Origin: Thiorhodospira sibirica ATCC 700588
GTDB taxonomy: Bacteria > Pseudomonadota > Gammaproteobacteria > Ectothiorhodospirales > Ectothiorhodospiraceae
Reading direction: 5' to 3'
Length of the DNA stretch: 64,000 nucleotides
Assembly: GCF_000227725.2 (NCBI RefSeq)
Contig: NZ_MU255056.1
Span: 1,915,737 to 1,979,736 of the forward strand
The position numbers were made by a program, and so were the translations under genes. The notes under the pieces were generated by a model. The model was given only the letters and a program-made list of their open reading frames with translations, had not been told where the DNA came from and did no database searches. Shown here piece after piece: positions 8,401-17,852 of this stretch. Numbering within the stretch: the first letter of the stretch is position 1; every line of letters begins with the position of its first letter.

Positions 8401-10455
8401 CTACCACAGCATCAGCCCAAAGATCAGCAGGCCGAGGATCATGGCGAAGGCGTAGTGATACAGGTAGCCGCTTTGCAGGCGGCGGATGCGCTGTGCCAGG
8501 GCGCCGATGCTGCGGGCGCTGCCGTTGACCAGCCAGCCATCAATCACGGTGCGATCGCCCACGCGCCATAGCAGCCGCCCCAAGGCGACGCTGCCACCGG
8601 CTAAGACTTTGGCATTGAAGGCGTCAAAGCCGTATTGACGCAGCAACACCGCCTGCACCCAGCGCAACCGCGCCGCGATCACGCCCGGCCAGTGTGGGCG
8701 GTGCAGGTATAAAAGCCACGCCAGCGCCACGCCGCTCAACGCCAGCCATACCGGCGGCATCATCAGGCCGTGCAGGATAAAGCCGCCGATGCCGCTGTAG
8801 CTCTCGCCCAGCTGCGCCAGCACATCACGCGCCGGATCGACCGTGAGCACGCCGTCAAAGAAATCGCCAAACAGCAGCGGCCCGACCACCAGCCCGGCCA
8901 GTACCGAGGGAATCGCCAGCAGAATCAGCGGAATCGTGACCACGGGGGGCGATTCGTGGGGGGTGTGACTGGGAGCGCGGAGCACCCGCTCCGCATCAGG
9001 GGTGCGCAGCTCCGGCTGCGCATGATGATGATCATGAGTGTGATCATGTGACGCGAGCTGCGCATGATGATCATCTGCGGAGCTGGTGCTCCGCGTTCCC
9101 GGTGGCTGGTGAAACACCATAAAGATCATCCTGAAGGTGTACAGGGCGGTGACGAAGACCCCGGCGAGGATGAGTACATAGGCAAAGCCTGCGCCGGGGA
9201 GGGTGGACAGGGCGACGGCTTCGATGATGGCGTCTTTGGAGAAAAAGCCCGACATGCCCGGAAAGCCGATCAGCGCCAGGGCGCCGATCAGGGCGGTGAC
9301 GTAGGTAATCGGCATCACCCGCCACAGCCCGCCCATGCGGCGCATGTCCTGCTCGTGGTGCATGGCGATGATCACCGAGCCGGCGGCGAGGAAGAGCAGC
9401 GCCTTGAAAAAGGCATGGGTCATCAGGTGAAACAGCCCGGCGGCGTAGGCCGATGCGCCCAGGGCGACGGTCATATAGCCCAGCTGTGACAGCGTGGAGA
9501 AGGCCACCACCCGCTTGATGTCGTGCTGCACCAGCCCCAGCAGGCCCATGAAAAAGGCACTCAGCGCGCCGATGATCAAAATCACGCTCAAGGTGGTCGG
9601 CGAGGCCTCAAACAACGGCGACAGCCGCGCCACCATGAAGATCCCGGCAGTGACCATGGTGGCCGCATGAATCAGCGCCGAGATCGGCGTCGGGCCTTCC
9701 ATCGAATCGGGCAGCCACACATGCAGCGGCACCTGCGCCGATTTGCCCATCGCGCCGATGAATAACAGGATGCAGGCCAGGGTCAGCAGCGAGGTCTCAT
9801 ACCCGGCCCACAGCGGCACCTGCGCCTCGCGCAAGCCCTCCACCTGGGCAAAGGTGGCGGCATAGTCCAGGGTGCCGGTGTAGAGCACCAGCGCGGCAAT
9901 GCCGAGAATAAAACCAAAGTCGCCAACGCGGTTGACAATGAAGGCTTTGAGGTTGGCATGAACCGCCGAGGGGCGTTGATGCCAAAAGCCGATGAGCAGA
10001 TACGACACCAGCCCCACCGCCTCCCAGCCAAAAAACAGCTGCAGGAAGTTGTTCGCCATCACCAGCATCAGCATGGCGAAGGTAAACAGCGAGATATAGC
10101 TGAAAAAGCGTTGATAGCCGGGGTCATCACGCATATAGCCGATGGTGTAGATATGCACCATCAGCGAGACAAAGGTCACCACCAGCATCATCAAGGCGGT
10201 GAGATTGTCCACCAGAAAGCCGATCTCAAAGCGGATGCCGTCGCTGACCAGCCAGGTGTAGACGGTTTCGTTGTACACCGGCGCACCGCCAAACACATGC
10301 GCCCAGAACACCCACACGGATAGCCCAAAGGCGATACCGACCCCCAAAATGGTCACGCTTTGCGCCCCGCGCCGCCCGATCTGCCGCCCCCATAAACCGG
10401 CCACCAGCGCGCCCACAAGCGGCGCCAGCACAATGCTTAGATAGACCCCATCCAC
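8401..10455 (-). CDS. nuoL: NADH-quinone oxidoreductase subunit L, with repeat-encoded insertion
   Basis: This 684-residue distal antiporter-like subunit of complex I carries the long lateral helix at its C-terminus. The channel signature GKSAQVPLHVWLPDSMEGPTP and HDIKRVVAFSTLSQLGYM are intact. Residues from about 452 to 495 are encoded by a family A palindromic repeat. They form a polar, histidine-rich loop (HDHTHDHHH) between a FHQPPG segment and the conserved HESP segment, where orthologues usually have a short loop. The frame stays open through it. The gene overlaps nothing and lies 3 bp after nuoK. Confidence 0.97.
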   Translation of the reverse strand: MDGVYLSIVLAPLVGALVAGLWGRQIGRRGAQSVTILGVGIAFGLSVWVFWAHVFGGAPVYNETVYTWLVSDGIRFEIGFLVDNLTALMMLVVTFVSLMVHIYTIGYMRDDPGYQRFFSYISLFTFAMLMLVMANNFLQLFFGWEAVGLVSYLLIGFWHQRPSAVHANLKAFIVNRVGDFGFILGIAALVLYTGTLDYAATFAQVEGLREAQVPLWAGYETSLLTLACILLFIGAMGKSAQVPLHVWLPDSMEGPTPISALIHAATMVTAGIFMVARLSPLFEASPTTLSVILIIGALSAFFMGLLGLVQHDIKRVVAFSTLSQLGYMTVALGASAYAAGLFHLMTHAFFKALLFLAAGSVIIAMHHEQDMRRMGGLWRVMPITYVTALIGALALIGFPGMSGFFSKDAIIEAVALSTLPGAGFAYVLILAGVFVTALYTFRMIFMVFHQPPGTRSTSSADDHHAQLASHDHTHDHHHAQPELRTPDAERVLRAPSHTPHESPPVVTIPLILLAIPSVLAGLVVGPLLFGDFFDGVLTVDPARDVLAQLGESYSGIGGFILHGLMMPPVWLALSGVALAWLLYLHRPHWPGVIAARLRWVQAVLLRQYGFDAFNAKVLAGGSVALGRLLWRVGDRTVIDGWLVNGSARSIGALAQRIRRLQSGYLYHYAFAMILGLLIFGLMLW
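8971..9100. repeat. Family A palindromic repeat inserted in nuoL
   Basis: The outer arms GGGAGCGCGGAGCACCCG and GGTGCTCCGCGTTCCC enclose a centre rich in GCATGATGATGATCATG-like sequence. The unit lies wholly within nuoL without breaking its frame and encodes the histidine-rich insertion. It matches the intergenic elements at 8309, 10799 and 12188. Confidence 0.88.
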
Positions 10456-10458
10456 GGC

Positions 10459-10764
10459 TTAGCCCTTCATCTCGTTGAGTTCACCCACGCTGATGGTGCC
10501 GCGCACCTTAAACAGCATCACCAGAATCGCCAGCCCAATCGCCGCCTCGGCCGCCGCCACCGTGAGAATGAAAAACACAAACACCTGCCCGGCCAGATCC
10601 TGTAAAAAATAGGCAAAGGCGATGAAATTGATATTCACCGCCAACAGCATCAGCTCCAGACACATCAACACGATGATCAGGTTCTTGCGATTGATGAATA
10701 AACCGGCCACCCCAAGGCAAAACACCACTGCCCCAAGCACCAGATAATGCGATAAGGTGATCAT
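10459..10764 (-). CDS. nuoK: NADH-quinone oxidoreductase subunit K
   Basis: This 101-residue subunit has three membrane helices and reads [18 protein letters not shown] at the start. The buried glutamates of the Nqo11/NuoK family are seen in [12 protein letters not shown] and AAEAAIGLA. The ATG at 10764 is chosen because GAGGAG lies 3-8 bases upstream and the length matches the family; an upstream in-frame ATG would translate a palindromic repeat. It ends 3 bp before nuoL begins. Confidence 0.97.
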   Translation of the reverse strand: MITLSHYLVLGAVVFCLGVAGLFINRKNLIIVLMCLELMLLAVNINFIAFAYFLQDLAGQVFVFFILTVAAAEAAIGLAILVMLFKVRGTISVGELNEMKG

Positions 10765-10798
10765 CAGCTCCTCGTTTATATTTAAAAACACCAAGCCT

Positions 10799-10862
10799 GG
10801 GAGCGCGCAGCACCAGCTGCGCAAAGATGTTTAATGCGGAGCTTAAGCTCCGCGCTCCCAGG
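10799..10862. repeat. Family A palindromic repeat between nuoK and nuoJ
   Basis: A compact 63-bp copy has GGGAGCGCGCAGCACCAGC facing GCGGAGCTTAAGCTCCGC and a terminal GCGCTCCC. The rest of the 226-bp nuoJ-nuoK gap (10862-10990) shows two imperfect copies of a CCCGG-containing stretch (near 10935 and 10975) and no gene. Confidence 0.88.
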
Positions 10863-10990
10863 GGGCTGCGCGCCCCGATCCAGAAAAAACCCCATGATGG
10901 ATTTATGCCTACACAATGTGTCGTGAAAAAACCCGTTTAGCCCGGACACCCGCGTCGTGATAAAACCCTCGTTTATCCCGGCGCTCCCGC

Positions 10991-11587
10991 CTACTTCTGG
11001 CGCAAATCCACCATCTTGATGCGATCTTTGGCACGCACCTTAACCGCCTCGGCGGGGTCGATGCTTTTGCTGGTGCGGCGGCGGCGCGGGTCCAGCGTCA
11101 GCGTAATCGCCGCAATCACCGCCACCAGCAAGATCACCGCTGCGATCTCAAAGGGGTAGACATATTCGGTATACAGCACCTGCCCGATGGCCAGCGTGTT
11201 GTTATAGTCCGCCCCGGCGCGCAAGGGGGTGGTGCGCTCAAACACCGTCTCGCGGGTGAGCACCCAGATCATCCCCGCGCCCATCACCAGCGCCACCAGC
11301 CCGCCGATCGGCAGATAACGCACAAAGCCCTCGCGCAACTGGCTTACATTGAGATCCAGGGTCATCACCACAAACAAAAACAGCACCATCACCGCGCCCA
11401 CATACACCAGCACCAGCACAATGCCTAAAAACTCCGCCTCCAGCAGCACCCACAACACCGCCGCCGCAAAAAACGCCGCCACCAGCGAAAGCGCCGCGTG
11501 TACCGGGTTTCTCACCGTGATCATCAACAGACTCGCCAGCACCAACACCGCCGCAAAGCCATAAAACACTGCTAATTCAAGGGTCAT
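10991..11587 (-). CDS. nuoJ: NADH-quinone oxidoreductase subunit J
   Basis: This 198-residue protein has five membrane helices. The family segment YVGAVMVLFLFVVMTLDL near residues 60-80 is characteristic of NuoJ, the subunit whose third helix changes shape during proton coupling. The C-terminal 40 residues are basic and cytoplasmic. The gene follows nuoI after a 94-bp gap occupied by a family B repeat. Confidence 0.97.
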   Translation of the reverse strand: MTLELAVFYGFAAVLVLASLLMITVRNPVHAALSLVAAFFAAAVLWVLLEAEFLGIVLVLVYVGAVMVLFLFVVMTLDLNVSQLREGFVRYLPIGGLVALVMGAGMIWVLTRETVFERTTPLRAGADYNNTLAIGQVLYTEYVYPFEIAAVILLVAVIAAITLTLDPRRRRTSKSIDPAEAVKVRAKDRIKMVDLRQK

Positions 11588-11600
11588 TTAAATATCCTGT

Positions 11601-11679
11601 GGGATCGACGAGTTGCACTCGGCTGGTCGTGCAACCGGTTTATGGATTAAAAACCTGCCGAGTACAACTCGGCGCTCCC
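11601..11679. repeat. Family B palindromic repeat between nuoJ and nuoI
   Basis: The arm GACGAGTTGCACTCGGC pairs with itself apart from one base. A centre with GGTTTATGGATTAAAAACC follows, and the second arm is GCCGAGTACAACTCGGCGCTCCC. It ends 2 bp before the nuoI stop. Confidence 0.88.
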
Positions 11680-11681
11680 CG

Positions 11682-12167
11682 CTAACGATACGGCGCATCG
11701 AGGGTGCGGGCGTGCTGGATGGCGGTTTCGTGTTCATCGCCGTAGGCCAGCAGCATCGCCTTGGTCTGGATGGCGTCTTGGCGTTGTTTGAAGTCATAGG
11801 CAAACACCTGCGTCTCGACAATCGAGTCCACCGGGCAGGCTTCTTCACAAAAGCCGCAGTAGATGCACTTAAACAGGTCGATGTCATAGCGCGTGGTGCG
11901 CCGGGTGCCGTCGTCGCGGGTGGTCGATTCGATGGTAATCGCCAGCGCCGGACACACCGCCTCACACAGTTTGCAGGCAATACAGCGCTCCTCGCCATTG
12001 GGATAACGGCGCAGCGCATGACGCCCGCGAAAACGCGGCGACAGCGGCGTGCTTTCCTCGGGATATTGCACCGTGATCTTGCGCGCAAACAGATACCGCC
12101 CGGTCAGCCGCAAGCCCTGGAACAACTCCCACAGCAGAAAACTTTTGAAAAAATGACGTATGTGCAT
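11682..12167 (-). CDS. nuoI: NADH-quinone oxidoreductase subunit I (ferredoxin-type)
   Basis: This 161-residue peripheral subunit carries two [4Fe-4S] clusters (N6a and N6b) through the motifs [12 protein letters not shown] and [12 protein letters not shown]. It passes electrons from NuoG towards NuoB. The start is the ATG at 12167 (MHIRHFF), which gives the standard length; an earlier in-frame codon would extend into a palindromic repeat. Confidence 0.98.
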   Translation of the reverse strand: MHIRHFFKSFLLWELFQGLRLTGRYLFARKITVQYPEESTPLSPRFRGRHALRRYPNGEERCIACKLCEAVCPALAITIESTTRDDGTRRTTRYDIDLFKCIYCGFCEEACPVDSIVETQVFAYDFKQRQDAIQTKAMLLAYGDEHETAIQHARTLDAPYR

Positions 12168-12187
12168 GGTTTTCTCTCGTGCAAACT

Positions 12188-12269
12188 GGGAGCGCGGAGC
12201 ACCAGCTCCGCATAAAAAAACCACAAGGCCTGCGGCCTTGTTGCGGAGCTTAAGCTCCGCGCTCCCAGG
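12188..12269. repeat. Family A palindromic repeat between nuoI and nuoH
   Basis: GGGAGCGCGGAGCACCAGC faces GCGGAGCTTAAGCTCCGC and GCGCTCCC. The centre holds ACAAGGCCTGCGGCCTTGT, a second internal palindrome that also occurs in the element at 15898. It reaches to the nuoH stop. Confidence 0.9.
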
Positions 12270-12270
12270 C

Positions 12271-13311
12271 TTAACTAAACCACGGCCCGAGGTTGAAGCC
12301 GATGGCCAGGCCGATGACGACGATCCACACTAACGTCACCGGGATTAACACCTTCCACCCCAGGCGCATGAGCTGGTCGTAGCGGTAGCGCGGGAAGGTG
12401 GCGCGGAGCCAGAAAAACACGAACAGGAAAAACGCGGTTTTCAGCAGCAGCCAGTGAATCCCCGGCCCCAGGAGCCAGCCGATGACCGGCAGGGCAAAAG
12501 CCGCCTCGGGCAACAGGCCCTCAAAGGGCGACAGCCACCCGCCGAGAAACAAAAGCGCAGTGAGGGCGGCAATCAGGATCATGTTGGCGTATTCGGCCAG
12601 GAAGAACAGCGCAAAGGCCATGCCGGAGTATTCGACGTGAAAGCCGGCGACGATCTCTGACTCGCCCTCGGGCACGTCGAAGGGGGCGCGGTTGGTCTCG
12701 GCCACCCCGGCGATGAAATACACCACAAACAAGGGCAGCAAGGGCAGCCAGTACCAGTGCCAAATACCGCCTTGCTGGGCGCTGACGATCTGCCCCAGGT
12801 GCAGGCTCCCGGCGGCCATGAGTACGCCGACCAGGGCAAAGCCCATGGCGATTTCATAGGACACCATCTGCGCCGCCGAGCGCATCGCGCCGAGCAGGGC
12901 GTATTTGGAATTGGAGGCCCAGCCGGCGAGGATGATGCCGTACACCCCCAGCGAGCTGAGCGCCAGCACATACAGCAGCGCGGCGTTGATGTCGGCAATC
13001 ACCCAGCCGTCGCTAAACGGGATCACCGCCCACACCGCCAGCGCCGGCACCAGCGCCAGCACCGGCGCGAGCAAAAACAGGTAGCGGTTGGCCTGACGCG
13101 GCAGGATGATTTCCTTGGTCAGCAGCTTGACCGCATCGGCAATGGGCTGTAGCCAGCCGCGTGGCCCCACGCGATTGGGGCCGATGCGCACCTGGATATA
13201 GCCGATCACCTTGCGCTCGGCATAGGTGGCATACGCCACCGCCAGCAGCAAGGGACTCACCACCATCCCAATCTTGAGCAAAATCTCCAGCAATAACGGC
13301 AATTCAGGCAT
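12271..13311 (-). CDS. nuoH: NADH-quinone oxidoreductase subunit H
   Basis: This 346-residue membrane subunit forms the quinone chamber with NuoB and NuoD. The signature [20 protein letters not shown] and the loop [16 protein letters not shown] are present, and eight or so helices can be read. Length and motifs are normal. Gaps with palindromic repeats lie on both sides (nuoG upstream, nuoI downstream). Confidence 0.98.
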   Translation of the reverse strand: MPELPLLLEILLKIGMVVSPLLLAVAYATYAERKVIGYIQVRIGPNRVGPRGWLQPIADAVKLLTKEIILPRQANRYLFLLAPVLALVPALAVWAVIPFSDGWVIADINAALLYVLALSSLGVYGIILAGWASNSKYALLGAMRSAAQMVSYEIAMGFALVGVLMAAGSLHLGQIVSAQQGGIWHWYWLPLLPLFVVYFIAGVAETNRAPFDVPEGESEIVAGFHVEYSGMAFALFFLAEYANMILIAALTALLFLGGWLSPFEGLLPEAAFALPVIGWLLGPGIHWLLLKTAFFLFVFFWLRATFPRYRYDQLMRLGWKVLIPVTLVWIVVIGLAIGFNLGPWFS

Positions 13312-13328
13312 ATATTTCTCTCTACCGA

Positions 13329-13420
13329 GGGATCGCCGAGTTGTACTCAGCGGGTTTTTAATCCGTAGATCGGTTGCTCAATCTGCCGAGTACAACTCGG
13401 CGCTCCGACTCCGCGCTCCC
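13329..13420. repeat. Family B palindromic repeat plus family A half-site between nuoH and nuoG
   Basis: The first arm CGCCGAGTTGTACTCAGCG, a GTTTTTAATCCGTAGATCGG centre, and the second arm GCCGAGTACAACTCGGCGCTCC are followed by CTCCGCGCTCCCGG, the 3' end of a family A unit. This abutment suggests that the two families share the same outer arm and recombine or nest. Confidence 0.85.
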
Positions 13421-13422
13421 GG

Positions 13423-15879
13423 TTAGCGCACGTCTACCAAGCCGTAGGCGGGGCCGAGGGCGGCAGTGGCTTTGACGCCCAGGGGCAGGACGATGGAGCC
13501 GAGCGGGACGCCGGGGTCGCGCTGTAATGTCAGATCCACCACCATGCCATCCTGGCGCACTTCGATGCGCGTCTGGCTGGCGGGGATGCCATGATGTTTG
13601 GCCTCGTCGGGGTGCAGGCGCGCCACGCTCACGCCCGCCTCGCCATAGGGCAGGGCTTGCAGGGGCGCGGCGCGGCGCACCATGCCATCGCTGCCCAAGG
13701 GCGCACGATAGCTTTGCCGCCACAGGCCCCGGCGGGTGTCGGCCGGGCAGGCATAGGGCGTGTCGGTGGCGTTTAACAGCAGATAGGGGTTAGGCCGGGG
13801 GCCGGGCGGCGGACACAGTGCCGCCAGTTCCTCGCGCAGTTGTTGCGGGCTGTGATAGTCAAAATTGGCCAGCCCCGCCAGGGTGCCCAGCACCCGCAAT
13901 ACCTTCCACGCCGGGCGCGCCTCACCCGGCGGCGGTATCGCCCCGGCCATGCTTTGCCAGCGCCCTTCGGCATTCACCCAGGTGCCGCTGCTTTCCGGCC
14001 CGACGGCAATGGGCAGGAGCACATCGGCGTGATCCCACAGCGCCTGACTGGGGTAGGCGCTCAAGGCGACCACACTGCGCGCCTCGCGCAACCGCTGACG
14101 GGCCAGGGCCGGATAGGCGGTGTCGCGCTCGGGTTCTACATCGAGAATGAAGTAACGCTTGGCCGGTGCCTCCCAGCCGGCGGTTTCGGAGGCACACGGG
14201 CGCGCCGCACCGCCCGCTTGACGGTGACGCACCGCCCCGGCCAGATAGGCCCCGGCACTGTTGGCGTGGCTGGGTACCTCGCCCCAGGCGCTGTGGCTAT
14301 GCTCCGCCAGCACACTGGCCAACGCCCGCAGCAGACTGTAATCCGGGTGCAAGGTAAGCTGACTGCTGAGGAGGATCAGGAGCGCCGAGTTGTACTCGGC
14401 TGGTTTTGAATCCATAGACGGGTCGCCCGACGAGCCGAGTGCAACTCGGCGCTCCGGCGCTCCCAGGCACAACACCGCCAACACCGCTTCATCGTCTTTA
14501 TGCAGCACGGCGCGCCCTAAGACCTCGGCCAGGGCGGCGGGGTAGGCCACGCCCTGGGCATCGAGCAGCGCCCGGGTCAGTCCGGCGAGGCGTTCGACCA
14601 GGCCGCTGGGGTGGACGATGTGATGCGCGGCCAGCGGGTGCAGCGGCTGGGTGTTGTAGGTTTCCAGCAGCCAGATCTGCGTGTCGTGATGCAGTGCCGC
14701 CTGTCGCAGGCGGTGATGCAGGAGCGGTTGATCCTGACGCGGCCCCGGCCCCAGCCACAGCAGCTGTTCCAGCCCGGCGATGTCATCGAGCGCCATGCCC
14801 AGACTGGGGTAGGGCGCTTCGTGTTCGGGGTGGCGCAGGTCGGTCTGTGACAGGCGATGTTCCAGGCGCTCGATGCCCATACCGCGCAGCAGCTTTTGCG
14901 CCAGATACAGGCTTTCCAGCGGTTGTTGCGGCGAGAGCCAGGCTTGGCTCTGCGCCGGTTCAGCGCGCAGAATCTCCAGCGTGGCCTCCAGCGCGGTGTC
15001 CCAATCGCAGCGCTGCCATTCGCCCTGGCGGCGGATCATCGGATGGTGCAGGCGTTCGGCGCTGTGCAGGCCGGTGTAGGCGAAGCGGTCGCGGTCACTG
15101 AGCCAGATCTCGTTGATGGCTTCACAGGCACGCGGCACCACGCGCATCACCTCGGCGCCCAGGGTGTGCCAGTACAGGTGCGAGCCGAGGCTGTCATGCA
15201 GCCCCAGCCCCGGCTGGGCGCGCAGCTCCCACGGCCGGTAGCGGTCTTTGGAGGGTTTGGCGGTGAGCGCACCGACCGGACACAGGTCAATGACATTGGC
15301 CGACAGCTCATGGGCGAGGGTGTGGGCGACAAAGGTGCCGATGCGCATAAACTCGCTGCGCCCGGTGGCCCCCAGCTCGCGCAGCCCGGCAATCTCGCTG
15401 CCAAAGCGCACACAGCGGGTGCAGTGAATGCAGCGGGTCATCTCGGTGGCAATCAGCGGCCCGAGGTCTTCATTACACACCGCCCGCTTGGCCTCGCGAT
15501 AGTGTGACAGCCCCGCGCCATAGCCTTGCGCGACGTCTTGTAACTCGCACTCCCCGCCCTGGTCACACACCGGGCAATCCAGCGGGTGGTTGATCAGCAA
15601 AAACTCCATGGTCGCCTTTTGCGCGGCGCGGGCCTTGGGCGAGGCGGTATACACCTTCATCCCCGCCATCACCGGCGTGGCACAGGCGGGCAGCGGCTTT
15701 TGCGACTTCTCCACCTCCACCAGACACATCCGGCAATTCGCCGCAATGGCGAGCTTTTTGTGGTAGCAGAAACGCGGAATCGCAATCCCCTCACGATCCG
15801 CCACCTCAATCAGCAACTCGCCCTTGCGTGCCCGACACACCCGGTCGTTTATGCTTAACTCAATCACATCCTCAGTCAT
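13423..15879 (-). CDS. nuoG: NADH-quinone oxidoreductase subunit G, with repeat-encoded insertion
   Basis: This 818-residue iron-sulfur subunit of the peripheral arm has an N-terminal [2Fe-2S] domain (CRMCLVEVEKSQ, PLPACATPV), the His-ligated N5 site in HPLDCPVCDQGGECELQ, the N4 motif CIHCTRCVRF, and then a molybdopterin-oxidoreductase-like body. Residues from about 471 to 500 (including APERRVALGSSGD) are encoded by a family B palindromic repeat lying in frame. The insertion falls in the C-terminal body, away from the cluster ligands, so the protein is probably still functional. Confidence 0.96.
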   Translation of the reverse strand: MTEDVIELSINDRVCRARKGELLIEVADREGIAIPRFCYHKKLAIAANCRMCLVEVEKSQKPLPACATPVMAGMKVYTASPKARAAQKATMEFLLINHPLDCPVCDQGGECELQDVAQGYGAGLSHYREAKRAVCNEDLGPLIATEMTRCIHCTRCVRFGSEIAGLRELGATGRSEFMRIGTFVAHTLAHELSANVIDLCPVGALTAKPSKDRYRPWELRAQPGLGLHDSLGSHLYWHTLGAEVMRVVPRACEAINEIWLSDRDRFAYTGLHSAERLHHPMIRRQGEWQRCDWDTALEATLEILRAEPAQSQAWLSPQQPLESLYLAQKLLRGMGIERLEHRLSQTDLRHPEHEAPYPSLGMALDDIAGLEQLLWLGPGPRQDQPLLHHRLRQAALHHDTQIWLLETYNTQPLHPLAAHHIVHPSGLVERLAGLTRALLDAQGVAYPAALAEVLGRAVLHKDDEAVLAVLCLGAPERRVALGSSGDPSMDSKPAEYNSALLILLSSQLTLHPDYSLLRALASVLAEHSHSAWGEVPSHANSAGAYLAGAVRHRQAGGAARPCASETAGWEAPAKRYFILDVEPERDTAYPALARQRLREARSVVALSAYPSQALWDHADVLLPIAVGPESSGTWVNAEGRWQSMAGAIPPPGEARPAWKVLRVLGTLAGLANFDYHSPQQLREELAALCPPPGPRPNPYLLLNATDTPYACPADTRRGLWRQSYRAPLGSDGMVRRAAPLQALPYGEAGVSVARLHPDEAKHHGIPASQTRIEVRQDGMVVDLTLQRDPGVPLGSIVLPLGVKATAALGPAYGLVDVR
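14379..14467. repeat. Family B palindromic repeat inserted in nuoG
   Basis: GGAGCGCCGAGTTGTACTCGGC, read in two overlapping parts, faces GCCGAGTGCAACTCGGCGC and a terminal CGCTCC, with a GGTTTTGAATCCATAGACGG centre. A partial family A end (GGCGCTCCCAGG) follows directly. The frame of nuoG is open through the whole unit. Confidence 0.87.
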
Positions 15880-15897
15880 GCGTGTTCGGTCTCATCT

Positions 15898-16092
15898 GGG
15901 AGCGCGGAGCACCAGCTCCGCAACAAGGCCGCAGGCCTTGTGGGTTTTTTTAGGTGTCTGCGCCGCTGCGGCTGGGAGCGCGGAGCTTAAGCTCCGCAAC
16001 AAGGCCGCAGGCCTTGTGGGTTTTTTTAGGTGTCTGCGCCGCTGCGGCGGCGCAGCGATGTTTAATGCGCAGCCGGTGCTGCGCGTTCCCAG
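15898..16092. repeat. Tandem family A palindromic repeats between nuoG and nuoF
   Basis: Two near-identical 76-bp units start at 15898 and 15974, and a third partial unit closes at 16092. Each unit has GGGAGCGCGGAGC, a GGAGC/GCTCC palindrome, the ACAAGGCCGCAGGCCTTGT hairpin and a GGGTTTTTTTAGG run. In the first unit the inner arm is CACCAG and in the second TTAAG, with palindrome symmetry kept. The element nearly fills the 218-bp gap. Confidence 0.92.
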
Positions 16093-16097
16093 CCCAG

Positions 16098-17348
16098 TCA
16101 CGGCAAATACCTCTCAAACTCATGGCGGTAGTGTTTGAGGAAGCTGCGCACCGGCATGGCAGCGGCATCGCCCAGGGCGCAGATGGTATGCCCTTCGATG
16201 TTGGCGGCGATGCGGTCCAGGTGCTCCAGATCCTCAGGCCGCCCCTGGCCGTCGAGCAGGCGCCCTAACATCCGATACAGCCAGCCGGTGCCTTCGCGGC
16301 AGGGGGTACACTGGCCGCAGGATTCGGAGAAATAAAAGCGGCTGATGCGGTGCAGGACGCGCACCATGTCGGTGGTCTCGTCCATGACAATCACCGCGCC
16401 CGAGCCAAGCATCGAGCCAGCGGCAATCAGGCCGTCATAGCTCATGGTGGCGTTGAGCATCACTTCACCCGGCACCACCGGCACCGAGGAGCCGCCGGGG
16501 ATCACCGCCTTGAGTTTGCGCCCTTTCCACACGCCGCCGGCCAAGTCCAGCAGCGCGCGAAAGGGGGTGCCGATGGGCACTTCATAATTGCCGGGACGCT
16601 CGACATGCCCGGAGACGGAGAAAATCTTCTCGCCGCCGCTTTTGTCATCACCGAGCGCCGCAAACCACGCCCCGCCCTGGCGGATAATCGCCGGGATGGA
16701 GGCGAGCGACTCGGTGTTATTGATGGTGGTGGGCCGCCCATACAGGCCATAGTTGGCGGGAAAGGGCGGTTTATAACGCGGCTGGCCCTTCTTGCCTTCC
16801 AGTGATTCGAGCAGCGCGGTTTCTTCGCCGCAGATATAGGCCCCGGCGCCCAGGGTGGGATACAGCTCAAAGTCAATCCCTGAGCCGTGGATGTTTTTGC
16901 CCAGCCAGCCGTGTGCATAGGCCTCGCGCACCGCCTGACTAAAGCGCGCATAGGGCTCGTCGAGAAACTCCCCGCGCATGTAGTTGTAGCCCACGGTGGC
17001 GCCCATCGCATAGCCGGCAATGATCATCCCCTCGACCAGCGCATGGGGATTGAAGCGCAATATATCGCGGTCTTTGCAGGTGCCCGGCTCGGATTCATCG
17101 GAGTTGCACACCAGGTATTTTTGCCCCGGTGCCTTGCGCGGCATGAAGCTCCATTTCAGCCCGGTGGGAAAGCCCGCTCCGCCGCGCCCGCGCAGATTGG
17201 CGCGCTTGACCTCCTCAATGATGTCATCGGGCTTAAGCCCGGCGTGAATGATGCGCTCCAGGGCCTGATAACCGCCCACCGCCAGATAGTTTTCATACAA
17301 CCACGGCTGTTCAAAGTGGCGTGTGGTGAAGCAGACTTGATTGGCCAT
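16098..17348 (-). CDS. nuoF: NADH-quinone oxidoreductase subunit F
   Basis: This 416-residue NADH-oxidising subunit binds FMN and the N3 [4Fe-4S] cluster. The glycine-rich nucleotide site [13 protein letters not shown], the segment [16 protein letters not shown] and the N3 motif [13 protein letters not shown] are visible. It forms the electron-entry module with NuoE and the NuoG N-terminus. It follows nuoE with a 3-bp gap. Confidence 0.98.
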   Translation of the reverse strand: MANQVCFTTRHFEQPWLYENYLAVGGYQALERIIHAGLKPDDIIEEVKRANLRGRGGAGFPTGLKWSFMPRKAPGQKYLVCNSDESEPGTCKDRDILRFNPHALVEGMIIAGYAMGATVGYNYMRGEFLDEPYARFSQAVREAYAHGWLGKNIHGSGIDFELYPTLGAGAYICGEETALLESLEGKKGQPRYKPPFPANYGLYGRPTTINNTESLASIPAIIRQGGAWFAALGDDKSGGEKIFSVSGHVERPGNYEVPIGTPFRALLDLAGGVWKGRKLKAVIPGGSSVPVVPGEVMLNATMSYDGLIAAGSMLGSGAVIVMDETTDMVRVLHRISRFYFSESCGQCTPCREGTGWLYRMLGRLLDGQGRPEDLEHLDRIAANIEGHTICALGDAAAMPVRSFLKHYRHEFERYLP

Positions 17349-17351
17349 GCC

Positions 17352-17852
17352 TCACTCCAGGCTATCGAGGATTTGGTCCACCCGTTGCGGGGTGAGGTGT
17401 TCGTGATAAACGTGATCCACCTGCATCATCGGCGCGCCGCAACAGCCCGCCAGACACTCTTCCTCACGCTTGAGATAAAAGCGCCCGTCCGGGGTGCTCT
17501 CGCCCAATTTGATGCCCAGGCGCTGTTCCAGATGGGCCACAATCTCCGAAGCCCCGCGCAACATGCACGAGATATTGGTACACACCGCGAGGGTGTGCTT
17601 GCCCACCGGTTTTAGGGTGTACATGGAATAAAAACTCGCCACCTCATACACCGCCACCGCCGGAATGCCCAGATAGGCCGCAATCGCATCCATCTGCGCC
17701 ACCTCCAGATGGCCATGTTCATGCTGGGCGGCGCGCAGGGCCGCCAGCAAGGCCGACTGGCGGCGATCCTCGGGATAGCGGCTCAGCCATGCATCAATCT
17801 CGGCGCGCAGGCCAGGCGACAGGCCCGGCGCGGTGTCGTCGTGTGCCTTCAA
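17352..17852 (-). CDS. nuoE: NADH-quinone oxidoreductase subunit E
   Basis: This 166-residue thioredoxin-fold subunit ligates the N1a [2Fe-2S] cluster through CTNISC and CLAGCCG. Its start overlaps the nuoD stop by 4 bp (17849-17852), the ATGA type of junction that points to translational coupling. The length is typical of bacterial NuoE. Confidence 0.97.
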   Translation of the reverse strand: MKAHDDTAPGLSPGLRAEIDAWLSRYPEDRRQSALLAALRAAQHEHGHLEVAQMDAIAAYLGIPAVAVYEVASFYSMYTLKPVGKHTLAVCTNISCMLRGASEIVAHLEQRLGIKLGESTPDGRFYLKREEECLAGCCGAPMMQVDHVYHEHLTPQRVDQILDSLE